Source of the DNA: Phalacrocorax aristotelis
Lineage: Eukaryota > Chordata > Aves > Suliformes > Phalacrocoracidae
Direction of reading: 5' to 3'
NCBI RefSeq assembly: GCF_949628215.1
Contig: NC_134288.1
Coordinates: 10,981,682-11,045,681, forward strand
DNA length: 64,000 bases
Shown: positions 44,301 through 56,845 of the stretch, piece by piece
Numbering within the stretch: the stretch's first letter is position 1
Layout of the letters: each line of letters begins with the position of its first letter
Translations under genes and position numbers: made by a program
Notes under the pieces: model-generated
Told to the model about the DNA's origin: nothing
Databases searched by the model: none
What the model saw: the letters and a program-made list of their open reading frames with translations, nothing else

Positions 44301-47189
44301 GATGATGAGGGCAGGGCTGACTTTGCAAGACGTAGCTTGGCGTCAGAGCAGCTGCCATTTTAGCAGATGGTGCTAAACTCCGCCCCCACCCCCTGTAAGC
44401 CCTGGCTTTGGGGTGCCGCCTCCAAACTTGGCTTTTGATGGGGTGTGCTGTTCTTCTTGGGCTTTGGGGGGGAACGGTGCACCTAAGTGAGCAATACACC
44501 CTATACAGGCTGAATTATGCAGCTTTTAGAGCTCAGGAATGTAAACTCTTCTCCCTCCCCCAAATCCCAATGTGATTTTGCGTCAGGGCTTGAGCAGGGC
44601 AGGTGAGTTTATACTCCTGAGCCCCAGAAATCAGTTGGTGCAATGCAAAATGTTCCCTAGTTCCTATCCGGTGATGGACAGAGCCCTCCTTTTGCAACCT
44701 GGGAGTGCTTATTTTGCAAGGGGTGCTGGCATCCGCCCCACTCAAAGGTTTGGGGCGACCCTTTGCCCCCTGAGAGCTGAGTGATGAGGGAAAGCAGCAG
44801 GTTTACAGTAAAGGCCGGAGCATGAGGGGGAAATTGCCATGGCTGGGCTGGGCTTCCCAGAAGACATGAAATCAGCTGTGGGAAGGGGGGGGTAGATGGC
44901 GGGGGTGGGAGGGGGGGAAGCACTGCGTTGCCGCCTGGAAGTCAGATGTGAGAGTTTAACGGCAAAGTAGGGGCAAGACCTGGTTCTCCCCTTTTGCTTT
45001 GTGTGTGTGTGCGTTTCTAAATGGAAGGACTTAGTTTTTACAGCTGTGAACTGTATGGCTTTGTTGCTAGAGCTCTTTCCTTACTGACAAAGGCCATCTC
45101 CTGTTGTCACTTTATAACTGTTCCTTTTTCTTGTACATGGGAGCTGAAGGTGAAGGATCCACACCGTAAACTTAGAGCTAGGAATGCATCACCGTGTGTT
45201 ACTCTTCTTTCCCCAAGAAACCTGCTCTTTGAGCTATGCTCTTTACTCCCTGGGTATGCAGACAAGGATGCTGACACCCAGGAGGGAGGCTAAGGGGGCT
45301 CAAGAGCCCAGGTTTATTTGTCTTTTGGGGATGTAGCCCTACAATGGCTGTGTGAAAGGGACTAGCAGGCTGAGATTAACTCTCACCCACTCTCTTGGTT
45401 CCCAGGTATTTCTAGAGATCTGACAGTGCAGAAGTCACTGTTAGGAAACCTTGCTCTTCCCCCCACCCCTTTCCACCTTTCTCCTGGTTTTTGCTGCTTT
45501 CTGCAAAGAATAACTCCACCACCTACATACCAGCACTGGTCTCCCTGGCTGTGTGATGCAGAATCCCCTGGCATCTCTAACGTCCTTAAGGCTGGCTTGT
45601 GTGAAACCTCCCATATTCTGTATCACTTTTGAGCCTGTTTACCTTTGCAAAGTAGGAACTTGACCCACCACCTAGTCCTTTGAGAGGAGATCATAGTGTG
45701 AATAGAGAAGCGTGGTGGTAAGCACACACTATGAAAAGCTTCTGGGGTGGGAGAAATGCCTTGAACCATGTTGCTTTTAGAGTGAAATGAATTTACATGA
45801 GATCTCTGCTCTGGGATCTGGGAGCAAGGCCAAAAGCAATGGCAAAGAGCAGGGCTGGGGCATCCCTTCTGCTCCCTTCAGAGATGGGAGGGAAATCTGC
45901 CACCCTTCACTCCCCCTAAATATTTTCACCAAGGAGAAAAGAGCTTTGAGTGTGTATATTTGGAGGAAGGATGTGTCCCTTCTTGGCAGGTTAATCTGTG
46001 GATGGGAATTTCTGCAAGTGCAGCGTTTGCCCTTGCAGAGCTTGGGAGCTGATTTGCTGGGAGCAGCTGCGAGGTATCTTGGCCCTTTGGGACAGGACTG
46101 AGCCACAGAAGGTGCAGAGCAGTTTCCAAGTGCCTCCTCCCTGTGCAGATTCACTGGGCTTCCCCTGCGGGAAGGCATCCCTCAACTTCTTGGAGCTGCT
46201 TTGCTGGAACATCCTGCATGGAGGGGAGGTTGTTACTGCTGTGGGAATAGCTGGAGGTGGGCACTGAGGTGAGAATGCCTTGAAGGCATAAATGAGTGTT
46301 GAACGCTTTTATTTAAAGAATGTAGACATTAAAAATCACCTGAATGGAGCAACTCCTTGAAAACTTGAAACATTCTGCAGATTTTCTGTGGGCTCTTTTA
46401 TAGAAGGCATAAGCTGGAGTTTTAAGGAAGAATGGCTAAATACATAACACTACTGTTTTTCTATTGTTGAGGTTATTCATCCCGACAACACTTCAGCGAG
46501 GCCTTGCTGTGGGTTGGCAGGTGGGGACAGTGAGGCAGAGAAGGTTTCTGGGCCAGAAAGGTGCAGACTAACAGCCTGGGATCTTAGTGTGAAATCTGGG
46601 TCCCTTTAAGCAGGAGTTTGCCCTTCAGGGGACTGTATTTTGAACATCAGTGGCTGCTTTTTAAAGCAATTCCTCCATCCATGCTACAGGAGCCTTTGGT
46701 GAGGCAATGCCTGTATAAAACTGGTCCAGCAGTGCCCTGAAGGGACCCAGCGCTGGGAGCTGTGGCTGGTTTTGGGCAAACCCAAGAGGGCACAGGCATA
46801 TGTGGCTCTGGCTTGTTTACGGATGAGCCTGGGGAGAGGAGACAGGCTGTGAGTGTAGCTAGGGCTCCATCCTGCCTCCCTGCTCCTCTGCTGATCTGAT
46901 TGGAGCATCAATTGCCACGCACGCGTTCATATATGACTCGGTTGCTGGTGTGTTTTCTAGCAGTGTGGAAATTAAGTTAGCTGTGAAAGCTTGTCCAGAG
47001 AAGGGTGGTCTGGTGTGAAAGGATGTCAGGGAGGGAAATGGGGAATTTCTGGGCACGGTTTGTTTGAGGAAAGGGTGGCTGAGATCACCTTGTCCTCCCA
47101 GCCAGGCTGTTCCCAGTGTCAGTCTTAGAGCAGAATAATGAAGTGGTACATTCTGTAATACTCTGCTTTTCATTTCAGTTTGGTTTAAG
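44301..47189. other. Probable intronic DNA, no exon supported
   Basis: CpG density falls back after 44,300. A consensus donor CAG|GTGAGT (GT at 44,603) is present, but I cannot find a matching polypyrimidine acceptor with an open coding frame before it. A 133-codon minus frame (45,777-46,178) and a 104-codon plus frame (45,787-46,101) shadow each other. No repeat or RNA gene recognised. Confidence 0.5.
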
Positions 47190-47770
47190 AAACAAAACAA
47201 AACAAAAAAAGATTTCGCCTGAATTAAAATACTTTTGATCTCTGTCTTTCATTGAACTTCTTGCTTCAGTGACAATAGATTAATAAACACTTTCAAATGG
47301 AAAAATATAGTTTGGAAAGGTTCTCCTTTTATCTTTAACTGAGACCTTTAATGCTAACCTGGGCATGGGCTGGCTGTCTCTCAGTTCCTTTTGTCTTGCT
47401 TTTTTATCTTAACAACAATAAATTTGCTTTTATTGTGATCATGCTGGCCTTTACTGGTCATTTTATTTTTTCCCTTTTTATTTTGAAGTCAGCACATTAA
47501 AAAAATTTGCAATGTTATTTTAATCAGACCAAATGAAAGAGCAAATCAGAGCGAGAATTTTAATCTGCCCCAAGCAAAACTGCCTTGTACATCTGTCATG
47601 TTGGGATTAGTGGAACTCTTTAAAGAAGCTGAAGACTTTTTAAACAAAGTATTAAACATTTGTGACCTGATTTCCATTCTTACAATATTCTCATTAATAA
47701 GAGTGCAGGCTGAAAGACATCTGTTCGGTCCTATTTGTTTTAAGAATATTAAAGAATAATAAGAATATTA
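47190..47770. promoter_or_regulatory. AT-rich candidate conserved noncoding region
   Basis: An A-rich opening (AAACAAAACAAAACAAAAAAAG near 47,188-47,210), then unique AT-rich DNA with ATTAATAAAC near 47,280, TTATCTTAACAACAATAAA near 47,404-47,422, and TCATTAATAAGAG near 47,691-47,703. Frames are very short. A G9 run (about 47,775-47,783) closes the block. Resembles a long developmental enhancer. Inferred. Confidence 0.35.
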
Positions 47771-48299
47771 GAGGGGGGGGGGTGGGTGGAGGAAATCTAA
47801 ATGTAATATTTAGAGCCAAATCTCTGAGCTGCAGTTTTCCAAAGAGATTCTGTGTCTAACCTGGGGCAGGGTAGGGGGAAACACAAGTCTTCATAAAGCC
47901 TGTCAAGTTGGATGCTCTGTATTGTTGGTCTTGCTTGGCCAGTTTAGGCTGTTAGAGCTTGGGTGAGGCTTCCCTGTGGGCTGTAAGCTTTGCCTGGTGC
48001 TCCATCCCTGCTTCAGTAGTGGAGAAGAGGCAACTCTACCTTCCTGAGGTAAAATCTAGTCTGAAACAAAACACAAGCAGAGATGCAGCCTTAAACTGTA
48101 CAGAAATACGACACATATGTGTGTGGCACCTGCACGCGTCCAGCGCTGCCTCGGACCAGCCAGAAAACAGAGAAGGGAGGGAGTGAAAGCATCTTTCTTG
48201 GGTTTGTTGCTTGTGTTTTGTTTGATGCTAAGGCAGTTAAAATGGCCCAGCTTGGACCCCTACAGAAAAAAAAAAAAAGAAGCCAGGCATGTGTTCAGT
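47771..48299. other. Noncoding DNA, no gene seen
   Basis: Unique sequence with a short A run near 48,267-48,278. Frames of 60-75 codons only, no exon boundaries. Confidence 0.5.
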
Positions 48300-49250
48300 A
48301 AACTTTGCTGAAAGAAGCCTTCACTATTAACATGGGTATATGGTTTAAGAGAAGGTTGCTGTCGACTGCAATCTTTGCATCTTGTTTATGCTTGCTGGGT
48401 AAAATATTAACTAAAGCATCTGAACATAAAGTTCTGGTGTGAAAGAATATCAGCAGGGGAGAGCCATATGGTGCCAGCCTGCTAACAAAATACCAAACGC
48501 TGGAGATTCCTTTTTGCAGAAGACTGAAAACTCTCGTTCCCATACATAATACATGAGTTCACGCCTTTGATTACTCTAAACATTAGTCCAAGCGGTACAG
48601 GCATCTCTTTGGAGCTAACACAACATAGGGCACGCAGTTCTCTTTCCCCCCTCTTCCTTTACATAAAAGAAATCGATGTCGAGCTGTTAAGATACAAATA
48701 TCCAATATGCTGTAAGACAATATGTTTCTGAAACTGCTGCGTAAGCTGCCTTTCCTCTAATTAAATATAAACTGCAGTAGAGACTCGGGTTTCTTCGTTC
48801 CTTTGCTTGAAACCATTTGGCAAGCGTGTGGCTCTCCCTAGGACAGCATCTGCAAGTCAGGTCTGTGCCTGTTTTGGGGAAGCCTCTCACTCCTCATGGG
48901 TACCATTAGACCTTTCTGATCGATGCTGAGGACTGTAATCATCTCTCTGAGCAGTAGTTTGTGGGTGTGTTTACCTGAATGCTCTCTGCGAGTCAAGGAG
49001 TCAGGTGTATTCAACAGCAATGGATTCAAACCCCGCATTAGGAGGATCCCCTGGTGAAAATTATTATAAGGTACAAGAGATGGCTCTGGGGGAGCTTTCA
49101 TGCACACAGTATTTAAAAAACAAGGTATTGCTGGCAAAATCCGTAGGTGACACTCTGAGAACATTTGAATTCCTTTTTTTAAACAATCCCTCGAAACCAA
49201 CAATTTGATATTGAATAACTCTGCCTTGTGCTTGCCGCTGGGCTCCCCGA
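48300..49250. promoter_or_regulatory. AT-rich candidate conserved noncoding region
   Basis: Unique sequence with AAAATATTAACTAAAG near 48,401, TTTGATTACTC near 48,566, ATCGATG near 48,671 and CTAATTAAAT at 48,757-48,766. A 121-codon minus frame (48,838-49,203) shows no domain. Inferred regulatory. Confidence 0.3.
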
Positions 49251-50999
49251 GTGTTGCTTGTTAAGTTTTGTGATGAGTACCCAATTACCTGTGCGTAGAA
49301 ACACCCACGTAGTGCACAAAAACCTCCCCGGCAGCTGCCTTTGGTTAACTTGTGTGGCCTCAGGTGTTGCAGAGCCAGAGACTGTCACCTTTCCCTGCCC
49401 TTGGTGCTCTCCTGCCTGGGAGAGGCAGCTCTGGGGGTGGAAGGTGAAGTCTGCCTGGCAGCCATGGGTTTGGGGCCGAAGCTTGCACTTGAGTCACCTG
49501 TTTCAGCTCTTGGACATCCAAACCCTCTTGGAAAAACATCAGGTTTAGCACCTAAATGCAGAATTGGGCTTTCCTCTTTCAGCACGGGCTTTTCCCATTC
49601 TGGCTGTATGGGCAATGCGGGGTGATGGGATGGAAGTGACGTCAAAGCCCAAACCCTGTCGGCTGAATGTCCAGTGAAAGTTTTGGGGCAGGAAAGGGTC
49701 TGGTCTGCGAAGCCGTGTCCCAAGGAGAGGCTGCTGCCGGGATAAGTGAAGGTGCCAGATGGGCTTTGAGAGAAGTTGCTTGATTTCAGCCAAGTGCTTT
49801 TGAAAACCTCCTTATAATGAGGCTTGACACCTAAGCAAGAGCATTCCTTTGGGTACATGAGTCCAGTCCTCACTCTGTACCTAAAAACCAAGCACCTGCA
49901 CAGGAATGAGAGAAAAAAAATTATTTCCCTTCCCTGGTAAAGGCAAAAACTCTTTATTTGTAAGAAATCAAAAGCCTTGGGTGGGGGATATTCTGGGTAA
50001 AGTTATCTTGGGCAAAGCCCAACTTCAGTGGTTCTGTAAAGAAGAGAGTTCATGCCTCTGAAAGCTGATGTGGCCATGAGCACATCTTGAGTCCTGAGTC
50101 CCAGCTTCTCCTACTGATGCGTATGTTTCTCCTCCACAGTTTTGAAGCTTTGTATCTCCTGGCAAGTGGAGTTAAAGGTTTGTTTGTTGCCCTCAATATT
50201 TTGATGTAATTAGTCAGTGAGCAACTAGCTGCTTTTGCCCAGAGAAACGCTCTCTCCAAGAACACAAGTGACAGGAGAGGATTAATAGCCTTCTGGAGAG
50301 AGCTGCTTTGGGTTTTTATTTAAAAAAAAAAAAGTGCCTGGGAGCCATGCTGTTGCTTTAAAAAACCATGACAGTCTAAACAGTTAACTTTGCCTGCAGT
50401 GTCTCAGAGGAGCACAGGGTTGTCAGCTCCTCTTGCACATCCCTTAGAAACTTTCGGCTCCCTCCTGTCATGGAGTGACTTTCCTGGCTGCTGGGGAGTC
50501 CGGTCGCCTCCGTGCTGGCAGAGCAGCTCTGGCAGGTCGGCTGCTTCCCCGCTGTGCTCGCCCGCCAAGCACGGAGCATTGCTGAGGAGAGCACGCACTC
50601 CCCATCAGAAAGGGAAGATTGGGAAAAAGTGGCTTTGGAGGAGAGAGGAACTTCCCAGTTAGAGGAATCCTTGGCTGCAGGGTCTGGGGAGTGAGTGAAC
50701 TGCTGGGGTCTTGGTGTTTCCCTGCTCTTGGCTGGGCTGGAGCTCAGCATCAGGACAAAACTGGTGCAGCACAGGGGGGTCAGCCTGTGCAAGCAGCTGG
50801 GAGGGGGATGAAAGCTGCTCTGAGAGCACGGGCACCCAGATGCTGCCCCATCTCTCCTCCCCCTTGTTGTTCCCACTTCATAGTCACAAGCAAGCCCAGG
50901 CTGCTGTAGGAAGGACAGAAAGGTATCACTCACCTCTAATTTCAATTACACAGGGTCTGCAGGAGCGCTAAGAGCAGTACCAGCAGGGCTATAAACTTA
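49251..50999. other. Noncoding DNA, no gene supported
   Basis: Moderately GC-rich. A 189-codon minus frame (50,376-50,945) and a 168-codon minus frame (49,385-49,891) are the longest here. Both have Ser/Pro-rich featureless translations overlapped by plus-strand frames, so I leave them uncalled. A 12-nt A run lies near 50,322-50,333. Confidence 0.45.
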
Positions 51000-51180
51000 A
51001 CATATTTGATGATTCTCCCTCTTTTCAAGCAAATGGCACACAGCGGCTGCCCCATTCAGCAGAGATGATCCTGGGCTCTGTGACATTATGGCTGGCAGAG
51101 CCACGTGCTGTGGCGGAGGATCCTTTTTAATAAAGCCATCTGAAGGGTCAGCTTAATCACCTCATTTAATAGTGAGCAAT
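51000..51180. promoter_or_regulatory. Candidate conserved noncoding element
   Basis: Unique sequence with CATATTTGATG near 51,001, TTTTTAATAAAG near 51,124 and CTTAATCACCTCATTTAATAG near 51,152-51,172 (homeodomain-type cores). Inferred from texture only. Confidence 0.25.
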
Positions 51181-53139
51181 GTGGCACCCTGTGTGTGCTC
51201 CTGGTCTGGGAGGTTTAGCGTGGAAATGAGCTTCAGTTTGAGCATGCTGAACCTCTGCCACAAGAAGGGATGCTGGTGGGGGATGTGGGGGGCTGAAAGC
51301 TAGCGGGTGCTGTGCAGTGCTGCCTTTTACCCCAGGGGAGTTGTTGCTGCATGATGATCTCACCTCCTTTTATGCCTTATTGCTTCTGTCTCTCTGACTC
51401 TGTATGACACATGCTTACGTGTCAACTTTTCACTTCTTATATGGCAGCAGAGAGGAAAGGCTTAATATCATAAAGACAAGCTGGCAGCTGGGAAGTAGCC
51501 CATTTAGTCATCTAACTTTGCGTCAGAGGCGCTGCCAGCCTCTTCCCTGGCTCTTCCAGGCAGCTTCTCTCTCCTCTGCCTGACCTGGTGTCACATGTGG
51601 TATAAATCCCCAACCAGAAAACCACCTGCTTGAGCAAACACTGTTGGTGGACCCCAGTCCTGCGCTGGGGGCAAAAGGGTTTGTGTCCCTCAAACCCCTG
51701 TGTGTGCTCAGCTTGGGCCAAATTTGGGGAGAAGCAATGTGGGTTTTTTGAAGGTTTTGTGGGGTTTTTTTCAGCTGTGTGTTTTGCCCAGAACCTACAG
51801 GGCGGAGGGTAAGGTCCCAGGGCAGATTCAAATTCACTTGGGCTGTGACAGTCAACACTGGGACATCTCTGGAGGTTTGAAGCCCAGAAGGAACTAAAAA
51901 GTCCTAAAGGAACTAAAGAGAAGTTACAGCTAAATCTACAGATGAATAAAACAATAGCGGAAAGATCAGTTCATGTCTCACCTGTTTCTTTTACTCTTTC
52001 CCTACACACTGGGGAAATATGTATTTGCTGCTCAGAAACAGGTCCTGAGCTGAATGATGTGTTGCCCTATGCCAGGAAGGCCGTCCGCAGCTGGCTTTTC
52101 TCACTTGCTATTTTTGTATGTGAAGAACCTCATTTATTACCTTTGCTTTATACAGTTGGCTTCCCCGCAGCATGCAGCCTTGTATCCCCCTCTGCAAGGA
52201 CAACGTTCAGGCATGCTCTTCCTCTTCTCTCCCAATTTCCAAACTGATGATGGAGCAGCTTGGACACAGGGTGTCAAATACCTGAGCTGGGTCGATGCAT
52301 CCAACTAGGTCTGTTTGACATCCATCCATGCTGGGAGTACTTCCCTGTGCAGGTGTAGAGCCGCTGTGAGAAAGGGGAGGCTTTGGCTGCAGCAATCGCT
52401 GATGCCTCCTTTCACCCCTCAACCTGCCAGGGTGGGCTTACGCTCCCGGTGCGAGAGGACCCCCCTGTCCCCATGGGTGAGGTGGGTGAGGAGATGTAAG
52501 CCACAGGCAGTCTCGTGTGCAGCTGCTGGTGCTGGGACTGCTGCCGTGGTGCAAGTGAAGGCAGCACGGTGCTGCTCTCCCCTGAGTCTAACCCAGCTCC
52601 TCAAGGTTAACTGCTCTCAACAGCTGCGAGAAGGAGAGGTTGAACTAGGGGAGCCTTGGAGCTGAAATCCCCTAATCTGGTTTGTTCCACTGCGTTCATC
52701 ATCTCTGTGGCTGCTTGCCCACCAGCCCCTTCTTCAACCACCCTTCTTTCTGTTCAGCCCCAGGAGCCCTAATGCTGCACTGGAGCCCCTTTGTAGAGCA
52801 CAGATACACCATGTGCACAAAAACACCCCCCACAAAGTTCTTCCCAGACCACCTCAGGTAGGAAAGGATATCCATGTCCAACACCGGCAGTGCTGGTGGA
52901 CTTACACCTTGTGCCTGCTGTGCTCACCCCACGCAACCCTTCCCAGCTTACACAGGTTGATTTCCCCTTCCTGAGAGTCTATGTGTCAGCAGCACCATGG
53001 GAAGGGTTTTACAAATCAGAAGATGCTCTCGTAATCTCACCCTGAGCTGTTGGGTCGTTCCCTTCAGCAGCAGCACTGTCTTGGAGCTGCTTCCTTCCCC
53101 CTGGCCCAAGACGTGCTTATCTAAAACCATCTCTAAAAA
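51181..53139. other. Noncoding DNA, no gene seen
   Basis: Unique sequence of intermediate GC. Frames up to 116 codons on alternate strands. No exon, RNA gene or repeat recognised. Confidence 0.5.
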
Positions 53140-53600
53140 TTAATCTGCGCTGAATTCTCCTGCTGGTGTTTCGACACATTGGCTCCACGGAGGCTTTCGA
53201 TTTGGTATGAAAAGTAATTATTACTGGGGTGCAGTTTAGCAGTTGTGTTTTACAATGCTGGTAAGGTTAAAAGAAATAATAATAATAATATAAGAAAGAC
53301 TCAGCCAGAATAACTGCCTGCAACATGCTATTTGCATTTTTAAGGAAATACTTCTTTGAGACAGCTTAGGTGAAAGGTCGGCATTTGCATATAAATAGAA
53401 AAGAAAGTGTGTGATGCTGGAAGTTACATCTATATTATTTTCTCAGCGGTGAGCTGCTGTTTCAGAGATTAAGGGACGAGGTTTGCATTTGGCTTTTATT
53501 GAATAGAGAAGGTACTAGGAAAGCCAAACTAGAACAAAATAATGAGGAAAACGTGCAAGAAGAAAGAAACAACATCCTGTTTCTCGGAGATGCTCTCCTG
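53140..53600. promoter_or_regulatory. AT-rich block, weak candidate regulatory element
   Basis: AAAATTAATCTGC near 53,136, AAAGTAATTATTACTGG near 53,210-53,226, an (AAT)5 microsatellite at 53,275-53,289 and GCATTTGCATATAAATAG near 53,381-53,398 (octamer-like). Non-repetitive otherwise. Function inferred. Confidence 0.28.
53275..53289. repeat. (AAT)5 microsatellite
   Basis: Five perfect AAT units seen directly. Confidence 0.9.
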
Positions 53601-55540
53601 CGTGCCTGACGTGTTACACGCCTGTTTGCACACACGCCGGGCACAAGCAGATGAGCGTTGCTGAGCAGGGCTCCCTCTGCGTGCACAAAAGGATGGACCC
53701 TGGAGACGAAGGCGGTGGCAGAAGTGGTCCATGCTGTGGATAAGCCTGGCAGAAGGGGGGATGCTGGCAGTCATCATTTGGAAGTGATAAGCTGGGGCTT
53801 GCTTGATATTTTTCTCTTTTTTTCTTTTTAAATTTTTTTCGTTCAGGCTTGCGTGTGTTTGGAGAGGAATTAATCAGCAGGCTCGTACGGAGTTCCTGCT
53901 CTTGCAGTAGAAAAAGGCACACTTTCAGCACCTTTTAGTGGCTGGCAGGGCAAAGGCAGGAGGCAGAGATGCCCATGGCGCAGGACTTGCTCTCGCCTTG
54001 GATGGGGTCAGCATTGACTGAGAGCTTTTCCGGGCCCTGCTGTTGCCCTGGGCCTTGGAAACCCCAAAGGGATTCTCCACTGGAGAACCTCATTGCTTTG
54101 TTTTTCCTATCGGTGGTGGCCTTGTTCACCATGCTTGGAGCAGCTTTGCATTTTGACAGCTCCTCCAGGGAGCTGGGGGAAGATGGGATGTTGACCAACG
54201 TTCATGCTTTATTCTTTTTTATCAATATACTTAAGAACAATGTGCAGACAGCAGTGCTACTGTGGCATGCAGCATTTATTCCTCTCTTGAAAAGTACACA
54301 AGTGATACAAGGATGGAAAGTAAAAACTGCCTTCTTTTATATCTTCTGCAGTACTGTGTAGAGTGCTTCTGCCACTTTGTAGAAAAAGAAAAAAGACTCT
54401 AATAAAAAGTCTTATTAACTGGCCATGAACAGTGGAGCATGAATATTGCACTTAATGAGGAGAAACTGTAACCTCATTTGGCTTCCTTTGCATTGTAGGT
54501 GCACTGAAGGCTTCACTCCTGTAGCACTGGGTGATTCAGAGAAACAGGGCAAAACGGTCCTTGCCCAGCAGCACTTCATGGCTCGGTGTGCAGAGCTGCT
54601 GGGCAGAGATGGGGAGAGGGCCTTGGGTGCAGGACGGCAGCACAGCCACCACAGGATCCTGGCGGTGCCAGGTCCCATGGCAGGGTGATGTCTGTATCTT
54701 GCTCCTGGTGGACCTTTAACCTGCTGCTGAACCCCACTGCTGAGGGCTTTGCTCTCTCTCCAAGGAGCGGGTTTTGCTACTTCTTCCCTTCCTATTGTAA
54801 CATGTGTTTGGGAAATCTGAATCTTGTAATTAAGCCAGTTGCTCTCGGTTCTGTCCCAGGGCCATGGGAAAGGGATGATTCTCTTTTCCCATCAAGAACC
54901 CGGGAAAGAGAGTTCAAAACCATCCAAAGCTGCCAGGTAACATGGGGCAAAGCACAAGCTGGCATGGCCGAGGTGGCCACAGGGGCTGCCATGGCTGCCT
55001 GGGCAGAGGTGGCAGCTGATGGCCTCAAAAGTGGGATGAGCCAAGAGGTGAGATGACATGGGGCCAGGAAGGAAGACGTGAGTCATTTGTGCTTCATGCA
55101 GTGCTGGAGGAGGAGCCAAGGTGGGGGATGCTCCCTGGGCTGCTGGCTGGCCCCAGGCACTACAGCAGGAATCACTGGAAGGAGGGTGGCAGGTTCTTGT
55201 GGCTGGAGATGAAGGAACGGTGGCATCGTACTAGCAATGACCTGTCCTCTTCCCCTTTGCATAGCCAGATGGAAACCCTGGCGCTCCCCTCCTCTCCTCT
55301 GTGCCCCCAGGACCTGAGCAGGGCTCTACTCAGCTGTTGGCAGCAAACACCTCTGAGCGGTGCTGGTGCTGAGCTGGTTGCTCAGCGGGTTAGCAACACA
55401 CACCGTACTGCAAACCTCCGTTTGGCAGTGAAAGCACTAGAAAGGTTTGATCCTACTGAAATCAAACCCCTTCCTTTCCTTTGGGTAAGGGAAAAATAGA
55501 AGATCAGAGCATGCATCACAGATTTCATAAGCTTTGATGC
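53601..55540. other. Noncoding DNA, no gene supported
   Basis: Frames of 130 (53,969-54,361 plus), 156 (54,586-55,056 plus) and 148 codons (55,053-55,499 plus) occur, but overlapping minus frames and the absence of splice-bounded ends or domains argue against exons. T-rich low-complexity near 53,812-53,840. Confidence 0.45.
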
Positions 55541-55550
55541 TCCAGCCTGT

Positions 55551-55625
55551 GGTTTGGTAGCACAGTGGGTTAAGGCAGTGTTGTGTGTTTGTCAGGGCCG
55601 TGGGATCAAAACTTCAGCTCACTGG
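55551..55625 (+). mobile_element. Degenerate tRNA-Ile-like sequence (tRNA pseudogene or SINE head)
   Basis: The layout follows a tRNA: seven bases, then TAGCACAGTGGGTTAAGGC (A box, expected TAGCTCAGTNGGTTAGAGC as in tRNA-Ile), a degenerate anticodon region, then CAGGGCCGTGGGATCAAAAC aligning with the variable loop and B box (expected AAGGTCGCGGGTTCGATCCC). The B box is decayed and the acceptor arm does not pair, so it is not a functional tRNA. Origin as an old tRNA-derived SINE or a lone pseudogene is undecided. No tail or target duplication was seen. Confidence 0.55.
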
Positions 55626-56329
55626 TATGATGAGTTGTTGGGTCTCCAAACAGCCGCTCAGCGCAGGAAGGCACTGTCCGGCTCTGTGCTTTGGTGAGAG
55701 GGAGCACGGCTGGGAGTGACGCAGGGATGAGGAGCAGCGAGCCCCCGGCTGGGGGAGTGGGATCTGCTGGTCAGTGCGATGGTGGAGCCAGGGGACAGGA
55801 GCAGCAGGAGGCTGAGTGCTCAGGTGAACTGCCCCAGAGACCAGCCCAGTGCGTGCGGGTTGGGATATACTTATCTCTCGTCAAGGGCAATGATGTTCGT
55901 CAACTTGCTTTAAATAAGAGTTAGTATTAGAAAGTACAGGATGGCTGTGACTTTTGCACATGGGGGAAAGGATTCCCCAGGTGCTGGGGAGGATGACCAT
56001 CTCCCAGCGTTTGCTCCCCATCCACTGGGGTTCACTAGTTCCCTGCTTTGCTGCTGGTGCAAACAGAGTCATGGGGCCAGGTCCCTACAGCTCGGCCCCA
56101 GCTTAATAGGAGGAAACTGCTCATGGTTCCCCCATTTCTCCTTTTATAGAGATTATCGACTCTTTGGGCCTTGTCCAGGTAAGGTCCCCACGTGAGAGCA
56201 TCAAAACTTAACATCTGTTTGGTGATTGGCAAGCTTCTTTCCAAACATGCTAAGGAAAAGTATATTTAGGTCAGCAAATGAACAAAGAATGACCTGCAGT
56301 CTAGCTGGCCATGCTACATCTCCCACCCA
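55626..56329. other. Noncoding DNA, no gene seen
   Basis: Unique sequence. A donor-like CAG|GTAAGG occurs near 56,180 without a convincing acceptor-bounded frame upstream. Frames are 84 codons or less. Confidence 0.5.
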
Positions 56330-56530
56330 TACATCCTGCCCTAACTGATTATTAAATCATATTTGCTGGTAAGTATGAGATGTAATATCTATTACACAGC
56401 TGTTAAACTTCAATTAATATGTTTTAATGATCAGTCATTTACTGTGCAATATACAATTATCATCCAGTATTAAATCTTAAATTAAATGCATGTTTGGGAA
56501 GCTAAATTTGAAGCACTGAATGTAGCCGTG
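56330..56530. promoter_or_regulatory. Strongly AT-rich candidate conserved noncoding element
   Basis: Homeodomain-type cores in series: GATTATTAAATCAT near 56,347, CAATTAAT at 56,411-56,418, TTTTAATGATCAG near 56,422-56,434, ACAATTATCATCC near 56,453 and TTAAATTAAATGCATG near 56,478. This is the densest such cluster in the probable intron. Unique, with no open frame. Inferred enhancer. Confidence 0.4.
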
Positions 56531-56845
56531 CTGCAGTAAACAGCGATAATTGCATTGAATAGGTGGTATTTCTGTGCCCTGAGAGGGGGTTAAACCAACG
56601 CTCCTGGCATCAGAGAAGAATGGAGAAGAATTGCTAAGGTAGCTGTGTTCTACTTTTTCAGTGTATTTTGATCCCCATGGAGGTTTTAATTCATCTGCCT
56701 TGAAAAAAAGCATCCTGATGCACAGCTGCTGCACTCCTGCATGTGTGAAGGCTGAACTGTCAGGCACTCGCACTGGGTATCAGCTCAGAGGGGTCTTTTC
56801 TTGGCAAGGGTAGGGCAGGAGCGTGGGGCAATTAGTTGTACTTCA

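Noticed and set aside
44560..44610. Exon ending at the consensus donor CAG|GTGAGT (GT at 44,603)
   Set aside because: No pyrimidine-rich acceptor with an open in-phase frame could be found upstream. An isolated donor is common by chance.
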